The notes: generated by a model not told the origin, from the letters alone. 64,000 bases of DNA from Polytrichum commune (GCA_950295325.1 OX485805.1:43672758-43736757); one strand, 5' to 3'; positions 1 through 12,991 are shown, counted from the first letter of the stretch. A program made the numbers and translations.

Positions 1-536
1 GCTGGATATGTTAACAAAACCGATGGGGATAATCTGAAAGGCATGGTTTACGAGATTGGAATTTTCATAATGGAGGTTCTAGGCGGAATCAAGAACCACG
101 ATATTGATACCTTAGATCAATATGCAACAAGAGCAGGTCCACAGTGGGTGCAAGGCTTCATTGACCCGAGGCTGAATACTGGTTACCATACAGGCCAAGC
201 TGGTACTCTCTTGACCCTCAGTCTAATGTGTATACATTCTAATGAGCATGCGAGGCCAACCATCTGGTCAGCTCGGGATATAATTACGTCAACTGCGGAT
301 ATGGCAACAGATCTGACTCGTTCTCAAGTCCAAGGGCAATTTTCAGCTCTTCATTTAATTTCCTCGAGTACAACGAAGCTTCTGAATACACATGTCAAGA
401 AGTGAGGGACATAACTAGCAATTTCTCAACACCCAAAGGATATGGGAAGTACCTCGGGATATTGTCAAATGGAGAGAAAGTACTGGTGGACCAGTTGCAT
501 CCTAGTTCTGCATCTCCAAAAGAGTTCATCGATCAG
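1..536 (+). pseudogene. Kinase gene copy A, 3' part of first large exon (frameshifted)
   Basis: The window opens inside the second kinase-like domain of the gene described in full at 25138 (copy B). The frame reads DNLKGMVYEIGIFIMEVLGG, then the C-lobe region and the start of the third kinase-like domain (STPKGYGKYLGILSNGEK). Compared with copies B and C there is an in-frame loss of a few codons near 135 (the KLTLD segment) and a 5-nt insertion near 350-362 that shifts the frame to a stop at 403-405. After the shift the correct frame resumes and runs to a splice donor at 536/537 (cag|gtatgc), the same junction as in B and C. The upstream part lies outside the window. The frameshift makes this copy a likely pseudogene, although later exons still look intact. 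Confidence 0.85.
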
Positions 537-843
537 GTATGCAAGTTCTTTTCAGTGTCTCACAAGGCCATTCTATGCTCTTTGAGAAACAATTGAGAGG
601 TTTTATAAGAATTTGGGAGCTAGAGTATTATCTCGACTGATGTGCCTGGTTTTAATGCTTCAATTTGTGTAGACCAGTGTTGGTTTGGTATATGCGTGAA
701 TGCATGGTATCAATAACCAACATCCATAATGGTATAGAAGAACCACCCGTGGGTGTTAGAATTGTACACCAATCAAATATTGATATTTGGTTGGTATGTA
801 AAGGTGAGAGAATATATTGAGAGCTTTGATTTCTTTGTTCTAG

Positions 844-3161
844 GTCAAGATGTACACAAAACTGTTGGGAAAAACTTGGGGTTTGGTCATGAAGCCAATT
901 GCCTTCTGCGTGGAGGAGGGTGAGCGAATACTCATATACAGGGATATGGAGACAATGTCTGCGCAAGTATATCTAGGTGAGTCACAGTAGTTTCGTAGGA
1001 ATTTGATCCTACTAGATTCAAATCTTGCAGTGATTAATATGATTGTTGCCCTTTTTGCAGTTGTATCTCGTGTATGTTGATGTTTTGAGGATAGAATTTT
1101 GGTTTTTGTCACAGGGAATAATGCAGAGGCTCCTTTAATTACAGCCAAAGAACACTTAAAAGCATTGCAGGACGAAAGAGGTAAAGAGGTTCTTAAACCA
1201 TTACCACTTAATTTCCAAAATCATTGTTCTTAGAATGCCATCCGTAGATTGTGCACATTTTAAGCAATATTATATGCATTGATTATGAGATACTTCATTC
1301 CCTTCATTCCCAAATGTTAAATAAGGATGTGGTTATGGACACGATATATAGAATCTTAGGAATGTGATCCTATCATATTCAATCTTGCCATGATTGTTAT
1401 GTTTGATTTTGCTTTCTTGCATCTGTATCTAGTGTATGTTGATGTTTTGAAGATAGAAATATGTTCTTTGGCAGAGGATGATGCAACGGTTTCCCTAATT
1501 ACAACCAAACCACACTCAATAGCATTGCAAATCGCAAGAGGTAAATTGACTTTTCAACCATCGCCACATTATTTTGCAAAAACAATCAGTCGCACAATCA
1601 TTGTTCTTAGAGTGCCACCCTTGGATTAGGTGGATATTTCAAGCACTATTCTATATTAGATACTTTGACACCTTCATCCCTAGATGTTTGATGAAGCTTG
1701 TGGTTGTGCACGAACTAGGCTTGAATTCGTTATGCAACATGGGCATCGTCCTCCACAACACAACTTTCGATAATATTCATGTGACAAGAAATGGATGTGT
1801 AATGTTTGGATTACAATTTGAGGAAGAAAACAGCTTGACGAAGTCTGAGTAAGGACATTATTTCTCATTAGCTCTGAAGTCTTGATTTTTAGATAGGCTA
1901 TGTGTGTCACCATCACGTTGTGCTTGAATAGTTAATTATTGGCCTAGTGAACCAGATTATCCTTGTGATCTACTGGTAGGATTCGTGTCACAGTTTAAAG
2001 TCCATGTATTTCATCCCCCATGATCTTGGTTATGCAGGAAACTCTCAAAGCAAATGGTAGATTTTGGTACCATACTGGGGCAGCTTGTATGCGGGCCAAA
2101 ATGGCAGTCATCTTTTGGTACACCTATGCACTTGAAGAATATGGTAATATTGTCCTTTTTAAATCATGAATTTTCTTTCATTACCCTTGTGAACTACAAG
2201 AATCAGTTGGGCTCATCACATGCTCCAAGCGTGTGACGATTGCGTCCAATATCATGACACATCCACAACTTTTCTTATCTATCTATCTATGCATTGGATT
2301 GGGATTATTTTTAATTCGTCTTTTATGGATTCAAAATTCGACTTCCATGAATACAACATATGATTCTCAAGAATCATGAGATGAATATTGCGGTTGTGAT
2401 GTTCATGGGTCATGAATTAAGTAAGGTGGAGCATCCTAAACCCATTATCCCACCCAAAACCGACATTCTAAAATCTTCCGCAATAAGTACATCTTGATTT
2501 TGAGAATATTCACTAGCTTAACATCAACCTCGCGAGTTCCCTGATGCATTTGGATCATGTACCAATAAAACTTTGAATCCTTGTAACTATTGCATACGGC
2601 ATTGGGATAAGGCATAATGTGATGCATTGGAATCCCTTTCAATTGTGAATGAGAAACATTAGGCCTTTGTCCATCTAATATAAGTAGATATACTAAGGGT
2701 TTTTTACAACAGTTTTAGCATTGTCTACTCTATGTGGCCACTTCAACAACTTTGTCAATTCACATGGAGGCATAAATGACTATGTTAATTCAACGTTCAA
2801 CGTGAATGATTTGTTATTCTACACGAAATGGTAAAGGAGGAACTGGAAGTTTAATAAGTGGAATAGGCTTAGATATTTGTGTACATAACAAGCCATGAAT
2901 ATCAAGAGTTTTGCTTTTGAATGTCTCACTTTATAGATAAAAATAAAAAACTAAAAACTAAGACGAATGTTGCAGGCAGTTCATATTGAGCAGTTTGTGG
3001 ATCCTGGGTTTCGCAAATTCAACAACTTGGCGATGTCACAACTTGCAATTTTAGCATCATTGTGCCTAGAAGAGGGGCATGCAAGATTGAGAATGGTCAA
3101 TGTCATTCAAAAGCTAGAAGGAGTGGCGAAATCATGGAGAGGTATGGAAGTTCAGGTTTGA
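844..3161 (+). pseudogene. Kinase copy A, exons 2-6 of third kinase-like domain
   Basis: Small exons predicted from conserved coding frame and GT/AG sites: exon 2 844-976 (IAFCVEEGERILIYRDMETM), exon 3 1115-1180, duplicated exon 3' 1475-1540, exon 4 1719-1848 (GIVLHNTTFDNIHVTRNG), exon 5 2038-2143 (EDFGTILGQLVCGPKWQSS), exon 6 2976-3141 (HIEQFVDPGF, then a C-lobe helix). Phases join without a break: exon 1 ends in phase 0, exons 2-3' in phase 1, exon 4 in phase 2, exon 5 in phase 0 and exon 6 in phase 1. Lengths equal those in B and C, except exon 2, which is 6 nt longer in frame. Order and motifs match a receptor-like kinase fold, but HRD reads LHN and DFG reads MFG, so it should not be catalytic. 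If exon 6 is not spliced onward it reads to a stop at 3159-3161. Confidence 0.75.
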
Positions 3162-4527
3162 GTTGTGTTTCTTACTGATAGACCTATTTCCTTGTCATTG
3201 TTCTCATCAATTTATTTTTGTGCGAATGTTTAGGAAAGGTTATCATTTTTATGAACGTCTACCACCTCAACGGTAGTTGAATTGGTTAGAATGTATAGCT
3301 TGGAATAGATGTCCAACAATGAGCCAACAACTTGAGTAGTTGGGATACATCTTTAGCTGAGATACATCTTTAGCAGGGATACATGTGACATTCAGATCTT
3401 CGCCAAATCACGCTACTGGTACCCATTGTAATTCACCCACAAATTCAAAGGTCACCAGATCAACCGGTCATCTTAGGAATTGTAGACACTGAGGGGCTTA
3501 GCGAAACTAGTTACACTTTATACTTGGGGCCGGATTGAGGGCCGGCCGGAACTCTCAAAATTTGGGCCAATAGGATCGCTCGATTTCATCAAATCGGGTC
3601 CAAGGGCTTTACACTTGGGGCCGGTCCGAACACTCACTCATCCCATGTGGTGTACTAGGTGGCACAATTTTGGCGCCAAACCATCGGGCCATAGATGAGA
3701 GTTCGGGACGAGCTTTTCCTCGGCCCGAACTCCCGATAATAAGTTAGGGTTAGTCTAATAAGGCAACACTTAGTATAAGTATGTTAGCAATAGGGTAATA
3801 ACACAACAATTAAGACACTAATCATACAATTAAGATAAAAAAAATGAAACATTTTAAGTTGTCAATCAAGAATTTGGTGTGCATTAGGCAATGGGTTAGT
3901 CCAATAACACAATAACTAGCACAAATATGGTAGCATTAGACTAATAACACAACAATTAGGGTGTTAATTACACACTTAAGATAAAAATGAAGCATTTAAT
4001 CAAGCATATGGTACAACTTAGGCTATGGGTTAGTCTAATAAGACAACAGTTGGTATAAACATGGTAGCATTAGACTAACAACACAACAATTAAGGTGTTA
4101 ATGATACACTTAAGACAAAAATGAAACATTTAAACCGTTAATCAAGAATATGGTGTGCCTCCTAAACCACACTCGTCAGTTAATCCATTGAACATGGTAG
4201 ATAAATTTATAGGAGCATTTTTACACCGGAGTAGATTCAAAGCACCCAATTTAGTCTAGTGAGACCCAATTTCAATTCATTATTCACAACCCTATAGATG
4301 TCATCCCCATAGTATTAAGTGTTGTGAAACTTAATTGTTGAGAACACTGAACCATGGTAAGTTCTATGAAACTTAACCTTCAAGACCATCGGGCCCTAGA
4401 ATCGGGCCTCACCACTTTACATGTGACAAGGTTGGGCCCCAAAAAAGCTCATAAAGTGGGGCCGGATTGAGGGCTTTATCGGGCCGGTGCTCCGGCCAGC
4501 CCCAGACCGTGTATAAAGCCGCCCTTA
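3162..4527 (+). repeat. Repeat-rich intron 6 of copy A
   Basis: Between exons 6 and 7. GC-rich blocks carrying the motif GGGGCCGGATTGAGGGC lie at about 3520-3735 and 4430-4527. Between them (about 3745-4160) is a degenerate tandem repeat of about 140 bp (core ttagtctaataaggcaaca and acttaagataaaaatgaa), roughly three units. Equivalent filler in B (31260-32700) and C (58730-60160) has nearly five units. No coding potential was recognised. Confidence 0.7.
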
Positions 4528-5039
4528 GGGGCGGTTTACACTATGAACCAAGAGCCATGACCAAGAAAATTAAATCATTTTCATGGTCACAGCTCTTGGC
4601 CAAGAGCCGTGACCATGAAAAATCAAAAATGGATTTTTGAGTGGCTTGGTCACTCTTGTAGTGTAAAGTGGATTTGGACCGGGACAACTTTGGGCTGATT
4701 TTTTAAATATTTCTATCCCAACGATCTACAGTAACGTCAAAAAAAATCGGGAAAACAAAATATTAAAAAAAATCGGCCAATGGCTGATTTTCAACCTTAC
4801 GGCTCCTTTGATTTCCGTTGAGTCGAGCATTTTGCCTCGCCTCAACGGAAAACCCGTTGGACCATGGCACATTATCCAAATGGCAGATTTTAGTAGTTTT
4901 TGGGGACCTCAAAGTTAGTGGTCATTCTTCTTTTTTCAAGGTAGTGTAAAGCCAAATGGGACCAAGAGCACTTTACTCTCCAATCACAGATTTTAGAATT
5001 TCATGGTCATGGCTCTTGGTCCATAGTGTAAACCGCCCC
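4528..5039. mobile_element. PIF/Harbinger-type (Tourist-like) MITE with TTA target duplication
   Basis: A 512-bp non-coding element with terminal inverted repeats beginning GGGGCGGTTTACACTATG and ending with the reverse complement. It is flanked by TTA at 4525-4527 and 5040-5042. Copy B has the empty site: gccgcccttagttatac near 32690 equals the two flanks with one TTA. A 3-bp TTA/TAA target and G-rich termini are the known PIF/Harbinger signature. Inner parts contain further inverted stretches around agagccatgacc. Confidence 0.9.
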
Positions 5040-5195
5040 TTAGTTATACTTTCTAGGAGTATGTACCAATGATTCTATGGTTCTAATTTGAAAAATAAGT
5101 GTTTGAGATGGTATATTATTATACAATGCTCACTAATTTGGAGCTGAAGTTGGTGGGAATTCTGATGTTAAGATAATATGTAACAGATTATGCAG

Positions 5196-5422
5196 GTACT
5201 TTGGGATTGGTAAGTTCATATGAGACTATTGCCCAGGAGTTTACTGTCCATGAGCCTAGGCCTGAATCACGTTGGCATGTGCTGGAGGCGAAGCGGGAAG
5301 GGTATCGTTTCAGGCAGGCAAGTGAAGGCATCATGTTTTATGACCTGGTGAATGTGTTTCTCCTTTGCAGTTTCCTGCCAAGGACAAAATTTGTTTTCCA
5401 GTTCTTGTGGCTCATGGGGGGA
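5196..5422 (+). pseudogene. Kinase copy A, exon 7 cut by CACTA insertion
   Basis: An intact acceptor (tgcag|gtactttggg) continues the phase-1 frame left by exon 6: GTLGLVSSYETIAQEFTVHE and on through SRWHVLEAKREGYRFRQASE. At 5422/5423 the frame meets the end of a CACTA transposon; in copy B the same exon continues into an RLCK-like segment. Copies B and C have lost the cag of this acceptor, so copy A shows the ancestral splice site even though its exon is disrupted. Confidence 0.75.
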
Positions 5423-6217
5423 CACTACTACCACATGTGTCCTGTGGCAACGGACCATGCAACTGTCACTGGTCATTGCAACTGCCACGATGCACTGCAA
5501 CTAAGATCAGGCCATGTATCATTTATGGGGAACAATTATCTTTTGAGGGAAGGGGGGGGGGATTCCATGTAGTTGCACTGGACAAATGAACATACAATTT
5601 GCTCTTCAATTAGTTGCACCCCCTGGGTTCCCATTCAAAAGTATAAATCAACCCTCAGTGTGATCATTATGTGCAAAATGAAATTCAAAGTGAAGTGGCC
5701 TCCATGAATATATTTCTACTCAACATAAGAAAAAACCCATTTCAAATTAAGATTAAGGAGTATATGAGGATGATGGACAACATGTAGGAGGAATACTTTC
5801 CTCATGTAAGTATTATGAGCATGGGTGGGGGTTAATTCATGAGATAGCGCTGAATTGAACACCATATTCTACGAATCTGGACCTCATAAGTATGCCATGA
5901 AACATCATACCGTCAAAATATTGCACTAGAAATGCCATATTTCTACGACAAAAGCGAACTCAAGGCATCCACAAAATCATGCAATACGAAATGATTAGGC
6001 TCACACCCACATAGACGTACTACTTTCACACCGGCTGATACACTAAATTCAATTTTAATTTCATTAGAGAAAAGACACCAATTTGTGTCGCGCGAAACAA
6101 GTATGTGATATCCTCTCTACATTATATCTATGCTATAAGATCTACCCTGCAATCCCCACTGCAATATGCTCACTCTTCCGAGCCATATCGCAGAGTGCAA
6201 AAAAACATCAATTGGCC

Positions 6218-9200
6218 TCACAACCAAAATTGTTCCGGCAAGCCGGGTATGTCTTCATCTCCTGCTTGTCCATCAACATCCGATGCACTCGATGACTCGC
6301 CCGAAGACCATGCTCCACCCCAAGCTGTTTCCCGACGTAGACCTCGGGCCACTCGTGCACCACCGGTCGCAACCTCGGCTACCACCTCGGGCACATGGCC
6401 TGCATCCAACTCTGCTCCCACGGCCCCCACTATATGCATGTGAGCCTCCAACTCCTTGTTCACAGGGGCTGCTCCAAGCTGAACCCCATCGCCCGGACGT
6501 TCCACACGACTACTCCGACTGTCCTTTTGGAGAACCACCTTCCACCCTGCATCAATTGCATCCTCGAAGAAAAACACTTGTCTCACTTGGTGGGGGAACG
6601 CATATGGTTGCTCAGTAGCACGTTGTCTACGGTTGAAGTTGGCGAGCCAGAAGCCATATTTGTCTCGCTTAATTGAAGCATTCCCATTCTCCTGTGGGGG
6701 AACCCAACTTCCCCTAAAAAGAATAACAGGCGTCTGATCATACGACATTCGAATGATTTCACGAAGTACTCCGACGTACGAAAGCACTGCCTCCTTCACG
6801 TTTGTATCCGCCGTACTGGTCCGTGAACCTTGCTCTGCAATTAAGGCGATGCCACTATCAAATGTAGTGTGCCCGGTATCCCCGTCACCTGCCACTACTC
6901 TAAAGTGATTCCCGTATGCTTTGCAGCTGCGGAAAGATAGAATCTGAGGAGACAGTGGAAATGCAAATGTAGTGACCTCCAATGGAAGTTCAATGCCTGC
7001 TGCCATTTCCTCCCGCACTTTGACTTGCAACCAATTCGGGAAGTTGCCTACAACAGCTAGTGCTGGAGGGTAGACCATACGAGATCGGCCTCGTCTTCGA
7101 TTCCGGGCTCGATACGCAGCCCTACCTGCCTCCATTTCCTCCCGTGTGCACAACCACTCCCTGACAAGCACAACCCTCGTGAATGATTCCCCAACCACTA
7201 ATCCGTAACCTCAGTGTCCAGGACAATCCAACATGGCACATCCGATGCCATTGCACACGTTCTATGAAATCAGCAATGCCCAAGATACCTACATACCAAT
7301 AACAACATCCACATGAGACACACTTGCATCACCAAGTTCGATGGAAATTGGACAACCTGTAATAAGACTCAGTGGCAGGGGAGTTTGTTACAACATGCAA
7401 ATGGGCAGCATTCAACTCCACGTCCGCCAAACGTCGTGCACTCCCGTAACCTTCAAGCTCCACTCCACTAATTCCAGGCTCCTCTTCTGCATCCCAAACC
7501 CTTGTTCTTGTATGTTGGAAACCCTGCAAAAACTCTGTGCACAACCCTAGTGCCTCTTCGACAATGTAACCCTCCGCCATTGACCCCTCTGGGAGAGAGC
7601 GATTCCGCACGTACTTCTTCAATACTCCCATGTACCTCTCCATGGGATACATCCACCTGCATGCAACGGGCCCACATATTGCTAGTTCGTCAACTAGATG
7701 AATGACAAGGTGTGACATTATATCCCAAAATGAAGGAGGAAACCATGCCTCCAATATGCACAGCGTCTCCGCCGCATACTCCTTCAGCCACGATATTTCC
7801 CCTGGTACAACAACCTTTGCACAAATCTTTTGGAAAAGAACACTTAGCCTTATAATTCCTGCCCGTGCTCCAGGGTGAAGTACATGTCATACAGCCACCG
7901 GCAAAATTTGTTGGGAAAGTATGTGCATGTCGTGCGACTTTAGGTTCTGGATTTTTCCCTTCACCACATGTTTACGCAAAGAACCTGAATACCCTGAGGG
8001 AACTTTTAGCTTCCCAATTCCTACCAAAAACTTCGTCCGGCTCACACGATCAAGGACATATGGTGCATGTGGTTTCAACTTCGTTCCAGTTGGGATGTCA
8101 TCCCGCTCTTGCAACCACAAACCTGGTCGGATTGACAGCTCTCGCATGTCTTCCCTCACGGCTGGAGTGTCTTTATCACCTAACATGGTCCTCAATATAT
8201 TATCCATGACATTACGCTCTATGTGCATAACGTCCAGTGTGTGTCGCACTAGAAGGTGCTGCAAACAATGTCAACACCACCACAATTCTTCTTTCAAACC
8301 AACATGCCAAACTCATAATATTAACACACTTGGGGATTCCAAACGCAAAATCCACTCATGACATCTGGCATACTTCCCCCTCACATTCCCATCAGTGCCA
8401 CTAAGAAGATAAAATCTAAACTCCCTCCAATGTAAGATGCACAACATATAACATTAGCCTTACGTTATACCAATGACCTTTGAAAATGTTGAGTTACAGG
8501 TAAATCTCCAAGTTCCATGCGGTACATCGTACCTCCCAATACGGTAAATCATATAATGCGCTCCTCCTCTTTATCCCTGTCACTCGAACAGGATCCTCTC
8601 GCATAGGCCGCGTACCATCCACCATGAACCTCTCTCTCGCATCTGCCCATTCCAAAACTTGAGCCGAAGTCACCCTTGGTGGAGCAGTCCGCCACTCAGG
8701 AACAAAGTTAAATGCCTCCCCACCGTGTCTGAAGTTATGCAACACATTCAACCACTTCCTGTGTTGACCATCATAAACTGTCTTCCGCAAATGAGTAGAA
8801 TACCTGCCACAAGTTGCTGGTCCACAATGTGGGCATGCAACATAGCCCTTTGTTGCGCACCCGCTTATCAATCCCAACCCTGGAAAGTCTGTCACAGTGT
8901 ACAAGCACACCGCGCGCATCAAAAACCTGCTAGCATTTCCCCGTGTCATTGCATCATCCACCCATACGCCTGGATTCCATAAGTCCTTCAACTCCTCGAT
9001 GACAGGAGCAAAATATACATCAAAAGTCTTTGAGCTCGGTGCATGGGTGTCGCAACCCTTGCTAAGCCCCCTTGACAATCTTGCCAATTTTCCATTTTAG
9101 CAAAGGTTACGAGCGCTAACCATTCGCATTCCGCCATGCTAATGGTGAGCTCCTCCTACCCCGGACCTTATAGTTCATAGGAGGGAACCAACCCTCCTAC

Positions 9201-12200
9201 TTTGCTTTTGGGACTCACCCCTTAATCGGTAACCATTCCTTAGATGTGGACTTCCATCCATGGAAGCCCAATCCTATGTTGATCATCGCATTGCCGGAGC
9301 AACACTACAACAACCCGAACCATACTAGGCAACTATGGCCTCACAATGAGCCAATGCCCATGGACGCCTTGCCGTTTGGCCTCGGGTGGGTGAGGCCACA
9401 CCACCTCACCCATATAAGCCTCTAGGACTCTACGCGGGGCCCCTACCCCACCGTCAACCAACCTCTTGTCTCTACCAAGAGTTGGGGCCAAGTGGACAAT
9501 TTCCCTTAGCCGCTGGGCCTAGAAGCCCCCACAGCTTCAGACCATCATAACTTCCTTGTATGATCTTTGATGCTAACACTTGACCACTCCATCTTCATCT
9601 ACGCTTCACGTAGATGCCGATGCACTCCTCACTTGCCCCATTCGGGCAAGTGGTGAGGAAGTTATACCTGTTTGAACCTTGGCAGTCCCGGGAATCACTC
9701 CCAGGCACTGCTGTACCAGGGCGCTGTCCCGGGACAGCGCCCCACTCAAATGGCCATAACTCCTAGCTCACACCTCCGATTGAGGTGTTCTTGAGCATTC
9801 TAGAATCACCACGCCATGAGCTACGCATAGCTCATGGCCTTACCCTAGTGCCTCCTAGTCTCCGTGGGTGGGAGGCGTTCCCAACGCCCGCGGCCCTCAC
9901 CCACACTAGGATCACTTGGGCCCTCTCACCAACGGCGCCACAAGTCCCGGGTGTCACTCCGGGGTCCCCCTTGTGCCCATGGTGTTTCGGGCACTCCTCA
10001 TGGAGAGGTGCGCGACAATGGGGCCCTGGAATGAGTAGCGTCAAAAGTATGAAAAATTTCTTGCACATGACCCACGGAGGTAAATTCAGAATGACAATAA
10101 GCACAGGCCAAATTGACCAGCTGCTGCTTTTGAATGAAAACGGATTTAATCCGTCAGTGCTTATGAGAAGCCTAGGATTCCTCGCCTCCCCACCAAAGTC
10201 CAGGTACATGGCATCTACATGCTTCCAAGCAGGTGCATCCGCAGGGTTTCGCATCAATCCATCTTCCGAAGGGTTCTCAGCCCACCATGTCATCATTTTT
10301 GACAAATATTCTGTTCCGTACATTCTTCTCAATCTAGGAGTTATAGGAAAGTGTCGTACCACCTTCACCGGTTTCTTGTCTTTGCCACGGCGATAAAATC
10401 TTGGAGTCAAACATTTTGGGCAACGATTCAACAATGCATAGGGACCCCTAAAAAGTATACAACCCTTCAAACATGCATGAATCACCGTGTACCCTAATCC
10501 AAGTGCTCTCAAAAGTTTTGTTGCTTGCCTTTCTGTCTTTGGAAGACAGTTTGGTTGTGGCAAGATTTCATTACTCAAGGCCCGAAGAAGCTCATCTACA
10601 CATGTATTGGGCACACCATGGGCTTTGCAGATGGTAAGGATAACAAGAAGTGCACCCAATAAGGAAACTGTGGCGCTTGCGTACAGGGGAATCCTATCTG
10701 CTTCTCCCAAACGACGCAGAAGTTCATCCTCCATCTCCATTGTAGCCTCGTCTGCATCTGCCCTTGGAAAATCCCAGGTTGTTGGCCTTGAGTCTCCTTC
10801 ACCCTCACCTCCGTTATCTTCACTATCAAAATATGTGTCATCTACCTCCTCCTCGTCGATGGATACTTCAGCATTCTCATCCGCAGGCGACCTTGAAATA
10901 TCGTCCTCGACTAAAGGTTCGGAGGCATCAACAGGAGCACTACCCGCATCGTTGCGCTTCAAAATCAGAGGATCATCACTCCTACGGAAAGCTGCAGCTA
11001 CAAGTTCAGTCATCTCAATCTGAGTGTCCAGTGCAACGGGAACTGGTTCCAAGTCGTCCGGTGGGAGACCATTTGGGCCTCCAAATTCAGCATAGTTGGC
11101 TCTCAGGGCACGCTCGTGCCACACCCACTCCTCATCGCTTGAATCCTCTGCTTCATCCTGCAATCATCCATTATTCCTTAATGCAGTCACATAATTTTCC
11201 ATGGCTATATCATGCAAAAGGAACTAAGACATCAACAAGGAATATAGGAGAATTGTATTGACCGTCATCTATCCATTGACTATGTAACTCCATGGATCTA
11301 CTGTGGGCACTTCCTTACTCCACATGAGCCGAAATTTGCAATCGTATTTCATCTTGCCATCATGGTAGCCATCATAACCCCTGATGTCATAGGGCGATAA
11401 TTTGTATGAACTTCTCGTACAAATCATGTATAGGTAACAATTGGACACATCAACCACAACTGCAAGCATGCAAAAGACACATAAAGATAGTTAGTACACC
11501 CGGGTCACTTACAAACACCACCCCAGACTTTTGGCTTCCCGGACTTTAAAATCAATCTCATTTCATTGGGATTAACTACAACGCATGCCATTCCTTCCCA
11601 CACATTTGCCTCTCGCATAGGCCATTGTGATACAACCTTGGACATAGGCACTTGGTAACTTCTGGGAGGACTTTCATTATTCTAACAGGTGGCTGCAAAG
11701 GGGCAGATGAAACAAGTACCTGGTTTTACCCACATTCCTTCCCACAAATTTGTGGACCCAAACTATCATGAAGAACGTGGACAGAAACCAACCAACAATA
11801 AATGTTCACTTGAAGCCAACAATCCTACACTTGCTTGGGATTTCATAGGAAGCCACTTTCTGCAAGGAAGTTCTCAATGGAATTTTTTTCTCCACTTGAG
11901 ACTCCAATCCAGCTGAATGTGCATGTGAGTTTAATTATTTCAATAACACCAGAATTTGTAAAGTCATCAAAGATAAGAAGTGTAAATCTCAAAAGTGATA
12001 TTTGAGTGAATGTTTGTGAACTCTTTTGCATTGCATTGGCCGTAAGAATGTCAGGAGATTCTCCAAAATTTGATGTGCAACTCGTCATTTTTTCTACCTC
12101 CAAAAAAAACTTCCACTGTTACACTCTTCACACCACCTAACACAAATACTTTATAATAAACCAATTGACAAAACATGGACGGCCAAAAACAATATTGAAT

Positions 12201-12991
12201 TTTGGAGAATCCCAACCGCACTCATCCATACAGTTAGATCTCCCTGAAAGTAAGCGGATCTCCATGAACAAAATCACAAACCGTTGAAACTGAAATCACA
12301 TGTTTTCACCCCACAATCACCAAAAGCATTTAGGGGTTAAACGCAGCATATAAGGGTTTTGAATGGTTGAACCCTTACCAACTAACATGCTCATGCAAAG
12401 AGAGAAGTATGTACTCCCCCACAGTAGCGACTCAAAGGTCTGTAAGCCATTAGGGCAGAACCTGATTCTGTATTCGGGACACCATACATAGCGATGACAA
12501 GGGTAGCACTGAAGACATCACATCAATTACTTTGGACACAACATGGGGACCAACATTGAGAATGAAGCACAACGTTCGCAAATGAATCTAGATCTGGTAT
12601 GTCATCCTAACCGGGGTCTTCAATGCTGCAAACTTGTAGAGTACCTCTATCATACCCACACCACAAAATGAAGCATAACTGACGTGACCTAGAGAGTAAA
12701 GGAAATGAACAAAGGGCACATTACCCAGAGGTTCGCCCTGCACCGAGGATGCCTCTTGAAGGTGCGCAAATGTTTTGCAACCGTCTTCCTCCTCAGTGAA
12801 ACTGTCCTGCCGCATATGCAGCAAGGACACCACATGCTTCGGGCCCCTGTCTCATCAGCCCGGTGTTCCTCTCTCCACCTCAATTTTTCATCCCGAGCGG
12901 CAACGCGGATGGGATCTGCAATGGGTAGACGCCGAGTCCCTTCCTCTTCTCCTTCCATGTTCCTAAAGTTTTGGTGCAGGGTGTAGCCCAA
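6218..12991 (-). pseudogene. TNP2-like CACTA transposase (broken)
   Basis: Minus-strand exons in order. About 12720-12991 carries a CPCCICGRT...HL zinc-binding start resembling Transpos_assoc. The segment 10018-11163 has an acidic N-terminus, then LKGCILFRGPYALLNRCPKC, PITPRLRRMYGTEYLSKMM, NPADAPAWKHVD and STDGLNPF. The segment 8533-9042 has FAPVIEELKDLWNPG and GLISGCATKGYVACPHCG. About 7330-8258 has LVRHTLDVMHIERNVMDNIL, then PPSFWDIMSHLVIHLVDELA. About 6218-7198 has a DUF4216-like stretch (YVGVLREIIRMSYDQ, DKYGFWLANFNR, FFFEDAIDAGWKVV) and an acidic tail. This is the Transposase_21, DUF4218, DUF4216 order of plant CACTA transposases. The product would be the DDE-type nuclease acting on the element ends. 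Two lesions make it non-functional: a solo LTR between the second and third segments, and an in-frame stop at 7887-7889. Some exon borders, notably 11163 to 12720, are uncertain. Confidence 0.88.
9048..10017. mobile_element. Solo LTR inserted in the TNP2-like gene
   Basis: A 970-bp block starting TGTCGCAACC and ending GTGCGCGACA (inverted ends TGTCGC/GCGACA), flanked by the 5-bp duplication ATGGG at 9043-9047 and 10018-10022. Removing the block and one ATGGG rejoins the transposase frame (LLIPGP followed by HAPSSKTFDVYF). TG...CA ends with a 5-bp duplication are the standard mark of an LTR retrotransposon; no internal region remains, so recombination left a single LTR. Its orientation is not resolved. 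Confidence 0.93.

Noticed and set aside
5933-5960. CACTAGAAATGCC as a possible left end of the CACTA element
   Set aside because: No matching right end; the end at 5423 has a matching partner at 18580 and lies exactly at the break in exon 7.
9785-10396. 203-codon plus-strand ORF
   Set aside because: It runs opposite to and over the transposase exon and the solo LTR; no protein-like pattern of its own.
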